A stretch of DNA of 64,000 nucleotides from Viola odorata (GCA_963691705.1 OY829537.1:41295514-41359513); one strand, 5' to 3'; numbered from the stretch's first letter, positions 1 through 12,955 are shown. Numbers and translations: made by a program. Notes: generated by a model from the sequence alone, not told the origin.

Positions 1-1793
1 CCATCTTCTGGTATCGGATTCCAAACAATCAAAATAGAGTCTACTAGGACCTATCATTGTCTTTCCGAATGGAAATCACATACACAATAATGCAGGTACT
101 CTAATAAATTAGAGATACAATTTTTCATTGATAATATTCCTAACATCTTTAGGATATCCACCGGGAAGAAAAAAGCAAGGACTTCAGTCTCCTTTAGTCA
201 TCAAAGTTTTACGGATAAATGCTACAGACTATCCTAAACAGAGTGAAAGACTTGATTCTCCTTCAAGATTATTACACTATTATCATTCCTAACACTTTCA
301 GGAAATCAAACGGCAAGGACCTAGTCTCCTTCATTCTTTGAGTTATTACCCTTCCGTTAACAGGAAGGAAGATACTTGCTCTATATTGTATTTGGCAAGT
401 TATGCAAAAATTACCCGGAGATCAACCCGAAAGCAATAAGAAAATAAATCTATTCTCTTCAGATGTATTAGGAAAAGTCATACGAAAGCCTTTCGGTAAC
501 AACGCAAAATTAAACGAAAAATGGTAACATGCTTTAGACACGTTCTCTTCATTTTTCATTTTTTCGTTGGAGTATTGCTATCATACTTATTGAGATATTC
601 CCCAAGTTATTAAGACATCTAACGGTAATTGTGAGTTATTCTGTTAGCATGTTATTATCTGATGGTAATTGAGAGTCATTCCGTTAGCATGTTATTATGA
701 CTAACGATGCAGGGAATTCAAATAGAGATAAGTCCAGCAAAGCTTCCTAAGCCCATTCAGGTGGTAATCAGACGGTGGCACAGTTTAGGAATGCTAGCAG
801 AGCCAAAAAAGTCTTCAAAGAATGAATACAGACAAACGACTTCTTATCATACAGACCGATAAAGTACACAACATTACTAAATTCAGATTTACCATTACAG
901 GAAAGCAAATGGAAGGAGACGACAAATGGCAAGGAAAGGACTTAGCTCCTTTTTCCCTGAAATTATTACCAACCATTTTCAGGTTGCGTTAATGGAAGGG
1001 AAAGAGACTTTTGTCTTCATTTTTGAAATATTACCATTACTTGATATCTAACGGTGCAAGACGTCTAAACGGAAAGAAATTATCATGTTTTCTTCTCCAT
1101 CAAAATTATTATACCTACATTTCAGGATAAAGATATATACTCAAAAGCAGTCCAGTAACCTTGTGAAAGGCAACCCTTGTGAAAGGCAACCCGGAAGCAA
1201 TCCGGTAAGCATGTGAATAGCAATCCGGTAACCATCCGGAATCCATGAGAAAAGTCTACCCGATAATCCTTCGAAAGAGAGGCAAAATCATTCGGTAAAG
1301 TGAGCAAGTAAAACTTCGAGGTACAATTACACTCTTAAGACTTTTAATTCTTACAGTGTCTGTCGTAACAAATAATTAATGCTTGAAGAAAAATATGCCA
1401 TCTATATTCAAATTAGTTATTATTATCGGCACGCATATATATTTGCTAAGCTACAAAGCTAGCAGGCCTGTAATACAAGCAAACCAATAGAGGGTAAATA
1501 GTTTGGGCTCCATACTAACGGTATGTATCATACACCTAGAGGGGTGCTCATATATTGCATGAGTTATATGTGCATGCACAGTGGCAGGCATATTATGAAA
1601 TATAGGAACAAACGGAAATCCATGCATTGCACGTGCAAATGAGACTGCATGCGAACAGATTCAACAAATTTTGTACGAGGTAACAGTCTGTGACTGCTTC
1701 TTTATCTTATAATTTACCTCTGAATTATTTTCACATGTTGTACCAGAAATGGAGCCCTTGGTAAACACTCGGGCTGGTTTTCAGTTGGGCTTC
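1..1793 (+). mobile_element. E6: 3' internal non-coding part of a Tat-like LTR retrotransposon
   Basis: No convincing coding region was found here. The stretch is AT-rich and contains diverged repeats built around 'aaggacttagtctcctt' and 'attaccattttcagg' (near 178, 320, 936 and 1003) and around 'aatccggtaa' (1150-1260). It is assigned to the element whose 3' LTR starts at 1794 because the conserved motif seen just upstream of the 3' LTR in E1 and E2 is also present here (about 1753-1793). The 5' part of the element lies outside the window. The antisense cassette seen in E1 and E2 is not recognisable at this place. Confidence 0.5.
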
Positions 1794-2868
1794 TGATAAT
1801 ACTAACAAATATCGGGAAGGCATTTTAGTACTTTACCCCAATAAATATCAGGTGGGCACTCTAGTATTTTACACCAATAAATATCAGGAGGGTATTTTAG
1901 TATTTAATCACCCTATAAAAGGAACAGAGGGAGAAGAGGATGGGGGCTCATGCTCGAGAGAATAAAATACAGAGGAAAATGGCCAAGCCATCGAGAGAGC
2001 TAACACAATAGTAAACCCAAAAGCTCCAAACAACACGCCGCACGGTCGCAGGTGCACGCGCCTCCACATGCTTGTCCTCATTGGCCGACCGTAGCAATAT
2101 TCAGAGCTCGTCCTCATATTCTCCGCCGCGGTAGTAGACAGTCATACTCCTTCATCGCGACGGAGCTGGGTGGATTGATGCTCCTCCATAACATCTCATT
2201 CCCTTGCTTCATGCTCGCCATCGCGGTCATCGGTGATGTTGTGGCAACGTTAGCAGCAAGCTACCGGTAAACAGAAACCACATGCCAATTATCGTGTAAG
2301 GACGATATCCAGGCTACCAGATATAGTAAGCCGACAACCATTTTTTGGTGTCACACGCATACGACATCCTCATCGGCACAACTACTTACCATTTTCATGC
2401 AAGCTATTGGTAACCAGTTATCGGGTACAGACAAGCTACCAGATACAGACCAACTGCCGGGCACAGTAAGCCGACAACCATCTTTCGGCATCACAGGCAT
2501 GTGACCATCAGACGGCATAGTTGCTTGCCCTCTCCAGCAGAGGACAGTAAAGTAAAGCCAAACTAAATAATAATGGCATAATGGTAAATATCACCCAGTG
2601 GCATAATGGTAAATACCTCAAGGTATGTTTATTTATCTACTCGTACGTACGAATTGTATATTCAATCATATACTCGTAATGACTGCTGATTGACATGATC
2701 GTCGGAGTGTATATGCTGGGGGGTCCCCTAGCGTCCTTTTCAGGTAACGAGAAGGATCCACAAATCGACCACACTCATAACACTCGTAGCAAAATTACCC
2801 GAGCGGAATCCACCTCGGTCCAAGTACCATATTACATAAAAACCCTCACTAGTTCTTGATTATTATCA
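1794..2868 (+). repeat. 3' LTR of E6 (Tat-like family related to E1 and E2)
   Basis: It starts TGATAA and ends TTATCA like the E1 LTRs, and it shares with them the 'cggagtgt...ggggtccc...caggtaac' block (about 2705-2750). Three diverged copies of a roughly 40-bp unit ('aataaatatcagg...attttagtattttac') lie at about 1806-1910, directly upstream of a TATA box (CTATAAAAGG, about 1911-1920). Upstream flank is outside the window, so the target duplication cannot be tested. The 3' boundary rests only on the TTATCA ending. Confidence 0.6.
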
Positions 2869-4039
2869 ACTCTAAAGACACAAGGAAATTTAAAGTCATT
2901 CTGGATATTAAGGATTAATAGTATCGTGAAATGAGTATGAACTTCATAACAATACTCAATAGGTTGGAAGAATTGGCAGTGAAAGTTACTTTTTATTGAT
3001 AAATTTAATACTAGTAGTTATGTTTATTTGATGCGAAATATTATTATTAATTATAATTTCTAAATCAGTGAACTTTTTAGTAGTACGTGCAAATCAATTG
3101 TGGTCGCGACGACCGTGACCATTATGTCATACTGTTATTTTCTTCAATTTCCATTGTGTTATCGATTTCTTTTAGTTACCCATTTCTGTTTCAACTAAAA
3201 AATGGTAATGCAACAAAAATCGTAACGTAACAAAAAACGCGAAATATAAAGGCATAACATAACAGTCTCTCCCATTACCGATATTACTAATCCATAAATA
3301 TTAAAATAGTTAACTATTTTGATATTTTACTAATATTTTTCATAACATAAACAAAGTTTCTTAATTTTCTTTTAAAGGAAATGATGGAGACGACACCAGC
3401 CCCAAATCACCTTGTTCATGGGGACTAATTTATTATTTTATATCCATACTTCTATGGTTTTTTTTAGAATATCCTAGAGGTGCCACTATTTTCTTTCATT
3501 TTTTATATCCCTAGTGTGTTTCGGTGAACTAGGCTCAGGCTCCTCAACTGCGCACCACAGTTTTCATTAAGTCTTGCAAATGGGCTCTCTTTGTGAAGCC
3601 GAAACTCAACTGGGCTTCTCCATGAGGTTAATTTCAGACAACTGGGCTAAGCCAAGAGACCCATAAATGGATTGAAGAAAGAAGCCAATAGACTTGAAAA
3701 AATAGATTGATTATTGTTTAAAATGCCTAAAAAATTGAGCCCAAACCGAAGAAAAATTATTAGATATACCTGATGCATGTGACACGTGGTTCGCCCACTC
3801 TTAAAAGAATTTCGTATGAGTATCAACCTTACACCTGCCAAGTTGCATGTAAAGATACCACTTGCTCAAGCCGGAACATAATTATTATCAATTCCCAGTA
3901 GCGGAGTGAATTCCATGTTTCTAATCTATAGGAAATTGTAAAGGTTTTGAAAAATTTCCCTCTTCTTCTTTCCCGCATTCCTCGGTTTAAATGAAGCCAA
4001 GGATTAGGTGGCTTGCCCTAATAAATGTCGGCTATAGGC
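2869..4039. other. AT-rich stretch without recognisable genes
   Basis: No ORF with family resemblance, no LTR pair and no RNA gene was recognised. The short ORFs here lack any motif. Confidence 0.4.
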
Positions 4040-4044
4040 CTTAA

Positions 4045-5213
4045 TGATACGATCCCAGTCGGAGCCAACCCTAGTGACGCACCCACAGGCGCAACCACCC
4101 GCGCCAAGGCCTGAGCCTTGGAGGATGCAGCCGCGAGCCTCCCATTGCCGCCCACGGGCCCGATCACTCGTGCCAGGGCCCGAGCCCTACAAGTGAGGCT
4201 CAGTAGCCTCATCCACATGGAACTGAAGGCAGAGACAGCCTCGGAGGAAGCCAACCTGCGCGCGCCCCAGCTGCGCCTTGTAACCCTAATCCGCATCGCG
4301 TCCGCGCCCGCGCCTACGGATGGGCTACACATGGCCACCTCGGACCTTTAGGTCCACCAGCGCCCTTTTCCTATTTTTGACTAGGTCATGACCATTTATA
4401 ATACAAGAGAGGAGTCCAGGCCAAAAATCAGGAGAAACGCCCGAAGGATTTGGGACAAGCCCAAATCACAAGCCTGCATTGGATAGCGAAAGCCACGGCC
4501 GAGCCTTTTGAATATTGGAGCATATTTCCTCACACAATATTCATCCCAGAACTTCATCTATGTGTTAGTAAATTTCCCTCCAAATTTCAGTGGAAACGCT
4601 CAAGGGAATAAGGAAAACGCCTTGTTTCCTTAAAACGTGAATCGACGGACCCGCAAGCATAGCCACTTGGGCCTTTTGACCTAAACAGCGGCGCCTGCAC
4701 TTCTATCCTATTTATTAGAATTTATTTATGTTATTTTAGGGTTTCAGAACTTATTTGTAAGGGTGGCTTGTTGCCATTTTCGTTTAAGTCATTATTTAGA
4801 AACTAAACTAGTTTCCATTTTTGGAATTAGGGTTTAGCGCTTCTTTAAAAAGGAGCCGCCCATGTTATTTTTTTGGTTAGACTATTTTGATAATTGAAAG
4901 CAGATTGATTTGGATCTTAATCCACTCATTCTTGATGAACCTTGCAACTAATTGAGTTTCGTGCATTCGATTAGCTTGTCAAGTAAAACTTGAAAGCACT
5001 ATCTATTGAGTCATTCGTCTTTGGAGTGCCGTGGACACCTTACCGCGGAGATTCATCGGTTTGACACAAGATCCTCAAGGGATTCGGCGTGGAGTGCCAA
5101 GGACACCTTACCTTGGAGATTCACGTGCTTTCTTCGAGTTAAATTCTGCATTGAAACCCTCGTCGCTGGACAACGATCAAAAGAGAGCGTTCTAGCCTAT
5201 AAGGAACGCATCA
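4045..5213 (+). repeat. E0 5' LTR
   Basis: Direct repeat of 10749-11898, differing by a few substitutions and short indels (for example around 4460-4480). Ends are TG...CA and target duplication CTTAA lies at 4040-4044. The first 300 bp contain an open frame that corresponds to the C-terminal extension of the polyprotein in the 3' LTR, so short ORFs here are not separate genes. Confidence 0.95.
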
Positions 5214-5215
5214 GT

Positions 5216-5229
5216 TGGTAGCGGAGCTC
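5216..5229 (+). promoter_or_regulatory. E0 primer binding site
   Basis: The sequence TGGTAGCGGAGCTC starts two bases after the 5' LTR end. It resembles the initiator-methionine tRNA-type site (TGGTATCAGAGC) of many plant Ty3/gypsy elements. The same motif occurs in E5 on the other strand. Confidence 0.75.
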
Positions 5230-6029
5230 AGCTGTCCCGACTTGGTAAATCTATCCCTTTTATTATTACATTTTCTTTGTTAGAATTGGTATTCCTTTAT
5301 TCTCTTCTACACCAATTCTCTTGCGTGCTGTGTGTTAGTTGTCTTGTGTCAATTCGTGTCTTGTGTGTGCGAATCATTTCAACGATTTGTAGGTCTTTAC
5401 TATTGTCAAAAAAAAAAAAACAAAGTCCCCCAAAGTGTCTTAGTTAATTTGTGTTTTCAGTTGCATTGAATTTCAAAAAAAAAAAAAAAAAGTGAAGCAA
5501 TTTCGTCAAAAATAGAACAGGGGCGAAATCAGTACCCTTCAAAAAAAGAGAGAGAAGAACTTCAGAATCAAATACTAGAGTGAATTTGTGACTCATAGCA
5601 AAAAGAATCATTGGATTTCGAATTGGGAATCAAAAGTTGTGGCAAAAACAAGTTTCAAAACCATAATCGCATGCCATTAGCGTTTTTGAGTTGTCAATTG
5701 ACTCAATCTGTGTATTTTGAGCTTTTCTTTGATTCCAAGACTACTGTGCCTTCCTACTCTGTAGTACACTTGATTTATTTATTGATCTTTGCAATTGAAT
5801 CGAGTATACTATCTCAAAATTTTCTTTCTACACTAGTTTTCTTTGTGTGTCTCTTTGGAAGCTTTTCTTGAAATTTCTTCGAGTCAGGTTCATCTTGGAC
5901 GACTGGAGGAGGATCTGAGGCAATCTGATTGTGAGATTATTAGAGAGACAAATACGAGAGTAAACACGTGAGGGAGTGATAGTTTTAGGCAATTTTACGC
6001 TTGGAAAATTTTCTGTTTTGAATTTCAGG
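5230..6029 (+). other. E0 5' untranslated leader
   Basis: An 800-bp leader between the primer site and gag, with two poly-A runs (about 5408-5421 and 5475-5491). The ORF at 5611-5871 has no recognisable motif and is probably leader sequence. Confidence 0.6.
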
Positions 6030-9000
6030 ATGTCAGGAGATCCGGAAAAGGAGGCTACGATTGTGAACGATGTAGCCAAGGCACTGCAAGACATAGCAGC
6101 CCAGCTCCAGGACATGAAAGCTTGGAGGCAGCAGGTTGAGGCTAGGGTACGTGAGGATGTTGTTCCACAAGCGCTCGGGGCACACTTTGTGCAACACCTA
6201 AACCCTAGAGTGAATCGAGAGGCCTATGCACCTGCACCGAGCGACGACCAGCGCAGTGAACCTGAGTTAGATGGTTCTGAAAATGAGTATGAGGAAGAGG
6301 GTCCTCACATGGCGGGACCGAGGGGGTTCCAAATGTGCCGAGGAGGTGCGCATGGGCGCGGTAGGCACGCCTTTGGTGGGCGAGAGCGTCGCTTCGATCA
6401 GCCGCGTCGCGAGGAGCGCGAGCGAGCTGACAACCATCTTTGGAGTGTCAAGCTCAAGATTCCAGCCTTTGAAGGGAAGGATGATCCCGAGGCATATCTG
6501 ACTTGGGAACGAAAGATGGAAGCGATTTTTAGGTGTCACTACTACACAGATGAAAAGAAAATAAGGTTAGCTTCCGTGGAGTTTTTTGGATATGCTGCCC
6601 ATTGGTGGGAGCAAGTGAATGAGGATGTGAGAGGACCTGTAACTACTTGGGAGAACATGAAGTATGTGATGAAGAGGAGGTTTGTTCCACCGTACTATCA
6701 TAAGGACGAACTTCAGCGTTTACAAAAGCTTACCCAAGGGTCCAAAACCGTGAATGACTATCACAACGAGTTGGAAGTTCTTTTGGCTAGGGTTAATGTG
6801 ATAGAGGATGAGGATTCGAAGATGTCTAGGTTCATGAGTGGGATGAATCCAGAGATAGCTAACGCATTAGAGTTGTGCCAATATAGGACTTTGGAGGAGA
6901 TGCTTCACATGGCCGTAAAGATCGAGAGGCAACGCAAGGCTAAGGCAGCCTACTCTAAGCCGTCTACTGTTGTGTCTCGGACTTCCACTTGGAACGAGTC
7001 TACATGGTCCAAGGGGAATAAGGACAGCAAGGAAACACCCAAGGTATCTAAACCTTCATATGGTACCAAAGGTAATTCGACAAACCCTACTCTTTCTAAA
7101 GTTCCCGTTACTAGTACTAACCGTGTGCCTACAAGAGACATTGTGTGCTTTAAGTGTAGTGGCCGAGGCCATAAGCAGGCTGAATGTCCCAACAAAAGAG
7201 TTTTGATCATTAGGGACAATGGAGAGATGGACTCGGAAGATGATTATGAGGTGGTGGAGGATTCGGAAGAGGAGAGTGAGGAAGAAGAGGCGGTGGATCA
7301 TGAAACTAGGGTTTGTGATCCGGTTACCCTAGTAGCTCGAAGGACTTTGAGTGTGCAACCTAGAGCCGAGACTCGTGAGGAGGAACAAAGAGAGAACCTA
7401 TTCCATGCTAGGTGCCACATTGGTACTAAGGTATGCTCTCTTATTATTGACAATGGATCTTGTACTAATTGTGCTAGTACGCTTCTTGTGCACAAGTTAG
7501 GGTTATCTGTCGTCAAGCATCCCAAGCCGTACACTTTGCAATGGATGAATGATGGAGTCAGCCTTAGGGTGGTTAAACAAGTGTTGGTGAGATTTTCTAT
7601 TGGGAAATACAAGGATGAAGTATGGTGTGATGTAGTCCCAATGCAATCGTCACATGTGCTGCTTGGCCGACCTTGGCAATTCGACCGCAACGCCATTCGC
7701 GAAGGAAAAAGCAATCGATACAAGCTTGAGAAGGAAGGAGTGAAGTTCACAATCGCACCCCTTACAGCTAAGCAAGTGCTTGAGGACCAGCTCTGGTTGG
7801 AGAAGTCCTATGCTTTATTTGAGGCCTCACAGTTTCTAGACAAAAGAATTGATGAAAACAGCCCCCGTGAAAAAAGTGAGCACGGGTTAAAAACAGAAAA
7901 GAAAGAGCTTGAAAAAGAAAAGAAAAGGCAAGAAAAAGAAAAGAAAGTAAACTTGTATGCGAAAGCAAAAGATTTGCGCCGAGCGCTTATTTTACAAAAA
8001 CAGTTTTGTGGCGAGAATCGCCCTTTGATTCTTCTTCGCTTTAAATCTTTTTGTTTGAGCACTACTAACCTTGATCCTTTAGCTTCTGTGCCTTCTTCTA
8101 TCTTGGCTATTTTGCAGGAGTTCAAGGATGTAACACCCGAAGAGATGCCAGCCGGTTTGCCTCCAATCCGCGACATAGAGCACCAAATTGATTTTGTGCC
8201 GGGTTCGACTATCCCAAACAGGCCAGCCTATAGGAGCAACCCCGAGGAGACTAAGGAACTTCAGCGGCAGGTTGATGAGCTCCTTAGCAAGGGATATGTC
8301 CGGGAGAGCTTGTCTCCATGCGTTGTTCCAGTGCTTCTAGTGCCAAAGAAAGATGGAACTTGGCGAATGTGTGTTGACTGCCGAGTTGTCAACAAAATTA
8401 CGGTAAAGTATCGTCACCCCATACCTCGTTTAGATGATATGTTAGATGAGCTTAGTGGTAGTGTAATCTTTTCTAAAATTGATCTCATGAGCGGCTATCA
8501 TCAAATTAGAATGAAAGAGGGTGATGAATGGAAAATGACATTTAAAACAAAGTATGGATTGTATGAATGGCTAGTGATGCCGTTTGGACTGACTAATGCC
8601 TCAAGTACTTTCATGCGACTTATGAACCATGTTCTTAGGCATTTCATAGGAAATTTTGTTGTTGTGTACTTTGATGACATCTTAGTTTACAGTAAGTCTT
8701 TGCACGATCATGTTTCACACCTTAAGGAAATTTTTCTAACCTTGCGTGAAGAGAAGCTTTATGCTAAACTCTCCAAGTGTTCTTCTGCTTTGGAACAGGT
8801 TGAGTTTTTAGGATTTCTTGTGGGCAAGGACGGTGTGAAGGTGGATGAAGCGAAGGTGCAAGCGATCAAGGAGTGGCCTACGCCGAAAACAGCAAGCGAC
8901 ATCCGCTCCTTTCACGGCTTAGCTTCCTTTTATCGATGTTTCATTCGTGATTTTAGTACTCTTGCTGCCCCACTTAATGACCTAACTAAGAAACATGTTG

Positions 9001-9887
9001 ATTTCAGGTGGGAGGAACCTCAAGAGGCCGCATTCCAAGCGTTAAAGGACAAGCTGTCCAACGCACCCGTGTTAGCCCTTCCCGACTTTGACAAACCGTT
9101 TGAGTTGGAGTGCGACGCGAGTGGAATCGGTATAGGTGCTGTTTTGATGCAAGAGAAGAAGCCAATAGCCTTCTTTAGTGAGAAGCTCAAGGATGCCCAG
9201 TTGCGTTATTCGACGTATGACAAAGAGCTTTATGCACTAGTTAGGGCTTTCGAGGTTTGGCAACACTACTTGATGCCGAGGGAATTTGTGGTGCACACCG
9301 ACCACTTGAGCCTCAAATACCTAAAGGGACAAGGGAAGTTGAATAGGAGACATGCCGTGTGGCTGGAGTTCTTGGAAGCTTTCCCTTATCACATCAAGTA
9401 CAAGGAAGGAAAAGACAATGTTGTGGCCGACGCATTGTCTAGGAGGTATGCCTTGATCTCTTCGTTAAGTGTCAAATTTTTAGGGTTTTCTCAAATAATT
9501 CCACTCTCCCCTACTGATTTGGATTTTGGTGAGATCTATAAGACTTGTGATTCCATGGCTGATGTGAAATTTTATACGCATGAAAACTATCTGTTTCGGC
9601 ACAAGCGCCTTTGCATTCCTAAGTGTTCTTTGCGTGAATTACTTGTGCATGAATCACATAGTGGTGGATTGATGGGCCACTTTGGCATTAATAAAACCTA
9701 TGACATGCTGAAATCACACTTTTATTGGCCTAAAATGAGACGTGATGTTGTGCATGTGATTGCTAGATGTGTAGTTTGCCAAAGGGCAAAATCTCGGTTA
9801 GCTAGTAATGGTGAGTTTATGCCGCTGCCCGTACCTTCCCAACCTTTGGACCGATCTGTCCATGGACTTCATTGTAGGTTTACCTAA
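6030..9887 (+). CDS. E0 Gag-Pol polyprotein (Gag, protease, RT, RNase H, N-terminal integrase)
   Basis: Open for 1285 codons from the ATG at 6030, chosen over the upstream in-frame ATG at 5976 because the conserved Gag coil starts here. Order: Gag core (about residues 136-307), CCHC zinc knuckle (373-386), aspartic protease with D-N-G-S at 474-477, RT with Y-F-D-D at 880-883, RNase H beginning near D1029, and the integrase HH-CC zinc domain (His near 1210, Cys 1247 and 1250). Together these make virus-like particles, process the polyprotein, copy RNA into DNA and insert it. Two long acidic or lysine-rich linkers flank the protease. The frame ends at 9887 because a frameshift near 9850 separates it from the integrase core. 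Confidence 0.93.
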   Translation: MSGDPEKEATIVNDVAKALQDIAAQLQDMKAWRQQVEARVREDVVPQALGAHFVQHLNPRVNREAYAPAPSDDQRSEPELDGSENEYEEEGPHMAGPRGFQMCRGGAHGRGRHAFGGRERRFDQPRREERERADNHLWSVKLKIPAFEGKDDPEAYLTWERKMEAIFRCHYYTDEKKIRLASVEFFGYAAHWWEQVNEDVRGPVTTWENMKYVMKRRFVPPYYHKDELQRLQKLTQGSKTVNDYHNELEVLLARVNVIEDEDSKMSRFMSGMNPEIANALELCQYRTLEEMLHMAVKIERQRKAKAAYSKPSTVVSRTSTWNESTWSKGNKDSKETPKVSKPSYGTKGNSTNPTLSKVPVTSTNRVPTRDIVCFKCSGRGHKQAECPNKRVLIIRDNGEMDSEDDYEVVEDSEEESEEEEAVDHETRVCDPVTLVARRTLSVQPRAETREEEQRENLFHARCHIGTKVCSLIIDNGSCTNCASTLLVHKLGLSVVKHPKPYTLQWMNDGVSLRVVKQVLVRFSIGKYKDEVWCDVVPMQSSHVLLGRPWQFDRNAIREGKSNRYKLEKEGVKFTIAPLTAKQVLEDQLWLEKSYALFEASQFLDKRIDENSPREKSEHGLKTEKKELEKEKKRQEKEKKVNLYAKAKDLRRALILQKQFCGENRPLILLRFKSFCLSTTNLDPLASVPSSILAILQEFKDVTPEEMPAGLPPIRDIEHQIDFVPGSTIPNRPAYRSNPEETKELQRQVDELLSKGYVRESLSPCVVPVLLVPKKDGTWRMCVDCRVVNKITVKYRHPIPRLDDMLDELSGSVIFSKIDLMSGYHQIRMKEGDEWKMTFKTKYGLYEWLVMPFGLTNASSTFMRLMNHVLRHFIGNFVVVYFDDILVYSKSLHDHVSHLKEIFLTLREEKLYAKLSKCSSALEQVEFLGFLVGKDGVKVDEAKVQAIKEWPTPKTASDIRSFHGLASFYRCFIRDFSTLAAPLNDLTKKHVDFRWEEPQEAAFQALKDKLSNAPVLALPDFDKPFELECDASGIGIGAVLMQEKKPIAFFSEKLKDAQLRYSTYDKELYALVRAFEVWQHYLMPREFVVHTDHLSLKYLKGQGKLNRRHAVWLEFLEAFPYHIKYKEGKDNVVADALSRRYALISSLSVKFLGFSQIIPLSPTDLDFGEIYKTCDSMADVKFYTHENYLFRHKRLCIPKCSLRELLVHESHSGGLMGHFGINKTYDMLKSHFYWPKMRRDVVHVIARCVVCQRAKSRLASNGEFMPLPVPSQPLDRSVHGLHCRFT

Positions 9888-10748
9888 ATCTTGGGATGGT
9901 AAGGATGGTATATTTGTTGTTGTGGATCGATTTTCTAAAATGGCGCACTTTTTGCCTTGTAAAAATACTAGTGATGCGTCTCTGGTTGCTAATATATTCT
10001 TTAGAGAGGTAGTCCGCCTCCATGGTATGCCTATTAGTATTGTTAGTGACCGTGATGGAAGGTTTTTGAGCCACTTTTGGCGAGTGTTGTGGAGTCACCT
10101 TGGAACTAAATTGCTGTATTCGACTTCTTGTCACCCTCAAACCGACGGCCAAACTGAGGTAGTTAACCGTACTGTAGGGTCTCTTTTACGCTCTTTAGTT
10201 ACCAAGCATGTTTCTAAATGGACTGATCATTTGCCTTTCATGGAGTTTGCTTATAATCGTTCAATCCATTCTACTACAAATTGTTCACCTTTTGAAGTAG
10301 TTTATGGCTTTAATCCGCTAACTCCCATGGATTTGACCCCTTTGCCTTTGAGTGATGTTTCTAACTTAGATGGATAGCAGCGGGCAGAACACATCAAACA
10401 GATACATGAGAAGGCTAAGGCAAACATTGAGCATACTAATGAGCGCCTAGTGCGCAAGCACAATGAAGGCCGCAAGACCGCGTCCTTTCAAATTGGCGAT
10501 TGGGTGTGGCTACACCTAAGACGTGAGAGATTTCCAGAGAAGAGGAAAGGAAAATTATCCCCACGAGGAGATGACCCGTTTTAGATTGTTGAGAAGATCA
10601 ACAACAACGCCTACCGCCTCGACCTTCCAAGTGAGTATGGTTCGATACATGAAACCTCTAGTATTTCTGACTTACGGTTGTTTGATGCAGGTGATGAGGA
10701 TATTGCTGATCTGGATTCGAGGGCGAATCCTTCTCAAGATGGAGGGGA
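9848..10748 (+). pseudogene. E0 integrase core and C-terminal domain, broken
   Basis: The integrase reading moves here to another frame than 6030-9887. The core shows the first Asp in a DFIVGLP context, the second in SDRDGRF, and the Glu after QT (the DDE triad). A TAG at 10375-10377 and a second TAG at 10582-10584 interrupt an otherwise single frame; both stand where a glutamine codon would fit, as expected from C-to-T decay. The C-terminal part has a GPY/F-like module followed by DSRANPSQDGGDD. This frame runs through the polypurine tract and about 100 codons into the 3' LTR (stop at 11047-11049). Confidence 0.88.
10736..10748 (+). promoter_or_regulatory. E0 polypurine tract
   Basis: AAGATGGAGGGGA directly abuts the 3' LTR, as expected for plus-strand priming. 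It is also coding: it encodes the end of the conserved GGDD peptide. Confidence 0.8.
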
Positions 10749-11898
10749 TGATACGATCCCAGTCAGAGCCAACCCTAGTGACGCACCCACAGGCGCAACC
10801 ACCTGCGCCAAGCCCCGAGCCTTGGAGGATGCAGCCGCGAGCCTCCCATTGCCGCCCATGGGCCCGATCACTCGTGCCAGGGCCCGAGCCCTACAAGTGA
10901 GGCTCAGTAGCCTCATCCACATGGAACTGAAGGCAGAGACAGCCTCAGAGGAAGCCAACCTGCGCGCCCCCCGGCTGCGTCTTGTAACCCTAATCCGCAC
11001 CGCGTCCGCGCCTACGGATGGGCTACACATGGCCACCTCGGACCTTTAGGTCCACCAGTGCCCTTTTCCTATTTTTGACCAGGTCATGACCATTTATAAT
11101 ACAAGAGAGGAGTCCAGGCCAAAAATCAGGAGAAACGCCCGAAGGATTTGGGACAGGCCCACATTGGATAGCGAAAGCCACGGCCGAGCCTTTTGAAGAT
11201 TGGAGCATATTTCCTCGCACAATATTCATCCCAGAACTTCATCTATGTGTTAGTAAATTTCCCTCCATATTTCAGTGGAAACGCTCAAGGGAATAAGGAA
11301 AACGCCTTGTTTCCTTAAAATGTGATTCGACGGACCCGCAAGCATAGCCACTTGGGCCTTTTGACCTAAACGGCGGCGCCTGCACTTCTATCCTATTTAG
11401 TAGACTTTATTTATGTTATTTTAGGGTTTCAGAACTTATTTGGAAGGGTGGCTTGTTGCCATTTTCGTTTAAGTCATTATTTAGAAACTAAACTAGTTTC
11501 CATTTTTGGAATTAGGGTTTAGCGCTTCTTTAAAAAGGAGCCGCCCATGTTATTTTTTCGGTTAGACTATTTTGATAATTGAAAGCAGATTGCTTTGGAT
11601 CTTAATCCACTCGTTCTTGATGAACCTTGCAACTAATTGAGTTTCGTGCATTCGATTAGCTTGTCAAGTAAAACTTGAAAGCACTATCTATTGAGTCATT
11701 CGTCTTTGGAGTGCCGTGGACACCTTACCACGGAGATTCATCGGTTTGACACAAGATCCTCAAGGGATTCGGCGTGGAGTGCCAAGGACACCTTACCTTG
11801 GAGATTCACGTGCTTTCTTCGAGTTAAATTCCGCATTGAAACCCTCGTCGCTGGACAACGATGAAAAGAGAGCGTTCTAGCCTATAAGGAACGCATCA
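10749..11898 (+). repeat. E0 3' LTR
   Basis: Direct repeat of 4045-5213 with the same TG and CA ends, followed by target duplication CTTAA (11899-11903). Confidence 0.95.
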
Positions 11899-11903
11899 CT
11901 TAA

Positions 11904-12137
11904 TGGTTAAGATGCCTCATTTTCTCATAATATCAATCATGACTCTCAATTTCCAAGAGAATTTATCAGGACAAAGAAGAACCGACGCTACCACCAATTA
12001 GCAACTTTTAGCAACTGAAACACTCCACCTGCAACTGCAAATTGAGTCCTATAAATATCCATTCTTTCACTGAGCAAAATCCTCAAGTCTTCTTTTTCCT
12101 TAACAAAAATTCCCTTAACACTCTTCTACCCTTTTTT
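11904..12137. other. Flank between E0 and the MULE end
   Basis: No gene recognised. This is the continuation of the pre-insertion site of E0. Confidence 0.4.
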
Positions 12138-12511
12138 CTTAGGGGAAATAGTTGTACATACCCCTGTACTATAGTCAAAAAACAGAAACCTCCCCTGGAC
12201 TAAAAAAAATCAAATTGAGGTACCATGTACTAAAGGTCAACGAGATCCAAGTCCTGTCCGTTAGTCAAAGTAACGTTCTGTTACTTTCCACTTCTAATTG
12301 CCGGTTGCTGCAACCGGCAACCACTGAAATTATTTTATTTTTAAATTCGTAATAAAAAATAAGTATAAAGGCATAATGCATTTAATTCATTTTCAAGAAA
12401 TTAGAACATTAACTTTTTCCTTTGCATTTGGTTTATTTTGCAGGAATCCTAAAACTTTCGCAAGAACCCTAAAATTTTGCAAGAACCATAAAAATTTCTT
12501 CCTCCATCTCT

Positions 12512-12955
12512 ATGTCTTCTTCTAACAACCGGTCATACTCGTGGTCCGACACATGCGCGTCAGCGAAAGTCGAAGCATCGAAGCTACAATACAAGAACAG
12601 AATGTGCAAGTGTGGAGTAAGAGCTGTGATTAAGATTTCTGAATCGACGCCTAACCCAGGTAGGTTGTATTATAAGTGTGGGTATGGTGAATGTGGGTTC
12701 TGGGCTTCGTGCAATCCGCAAGGTGGATCTGTGTCGCGTAAAGAAGTTAACGATTGGGGTCAGATTAAGGAAGACATTATCGATGCTGTGAGGGAAGAAA
12801 GCGATGTTATGCACAAGCAATTGAAGGAGGTTGTTGTTGCCACATCTCGAAAAATAGAAGCACCGCCGAAGGGATATCATTGTTCGTCTAATGTCATATG
12901 TCTCGGCCATCTTCTCCAAATTTTTATGTTTGTTACTGTAATTTCTAGGATTTGA
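12512..12955 (+). CDS. GRF-type zinc-finger protein
   Basis: A 147-residue ORF with a GRF zinc finger: C32-x-C34-G, then NPGR at 48-51, Y53-Y54-x-C56, and C61-G-F-W. GRF fingers bind nucleic acid and are common in proteins carried by plant MULEs. The last 25 residues look hydrophobic and unlike the rest, so the true gene may splice before about 12870 and continue downstream (a charged, coiled stretch is readable near 13470-13600). It converges with the transposase remnant at 30902-31960, which suggests a second gene of the same MULE. Host or transposon origin cannot be settled from this copy. Confidence 0.6.
   Translation: MSSSNNRSYSWSDTCASAKVEASKLQYKNRMCKCGVRAVIKISESTPNPGRLYYKCGYGECGFWASCNPQGGSVSRKEVNDWGQIKEDIIDAVREESDVMHKQLKEVVVATSRKIEAPPKGYHCSSNVICLGHLLQIFMFVTVISRI

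Larger units (their letters stand above)
4045..11898 (+). mobile_element. E0: complete Ty3/gypsy LTR retrotransposon
   Basis: A 7.85-kb element with two LTRs of about 1.15 kb beginning TGATACGATCCC and ending GGAACGCATCA. It is flanked by the 5-bp target duplication CTTAA (4040-4044 and 11899-11903). It has an initiator-Met-like primer binding site, a gag-PR-RT-RNaseH-INT order typical of Ty3/gypsy, and a polypurine tract. Pol carries one frameshift and two stop codons, so this copy is probably not autonomous. I saw no clear chromodomain after the GPY/F-like module, so I leave the clade open. Confidence 0.95.

Noticed and set aside
1..2868. Short ORFs at 1122-1307, 1908-2117 and 2052-2270
   Set aside because: No motif and located in LTR or non-coding element sequence.
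4018..4351. Arginine- and alanine-rich ORFs on both strands, repeated at 10678-11049
   Set aside because: They lie in the two E0 LTRs. The plus frame is the C-terminal Pol extension in the 3' LTR; the copies in the 5' LTR and on the minus strand are by-products.
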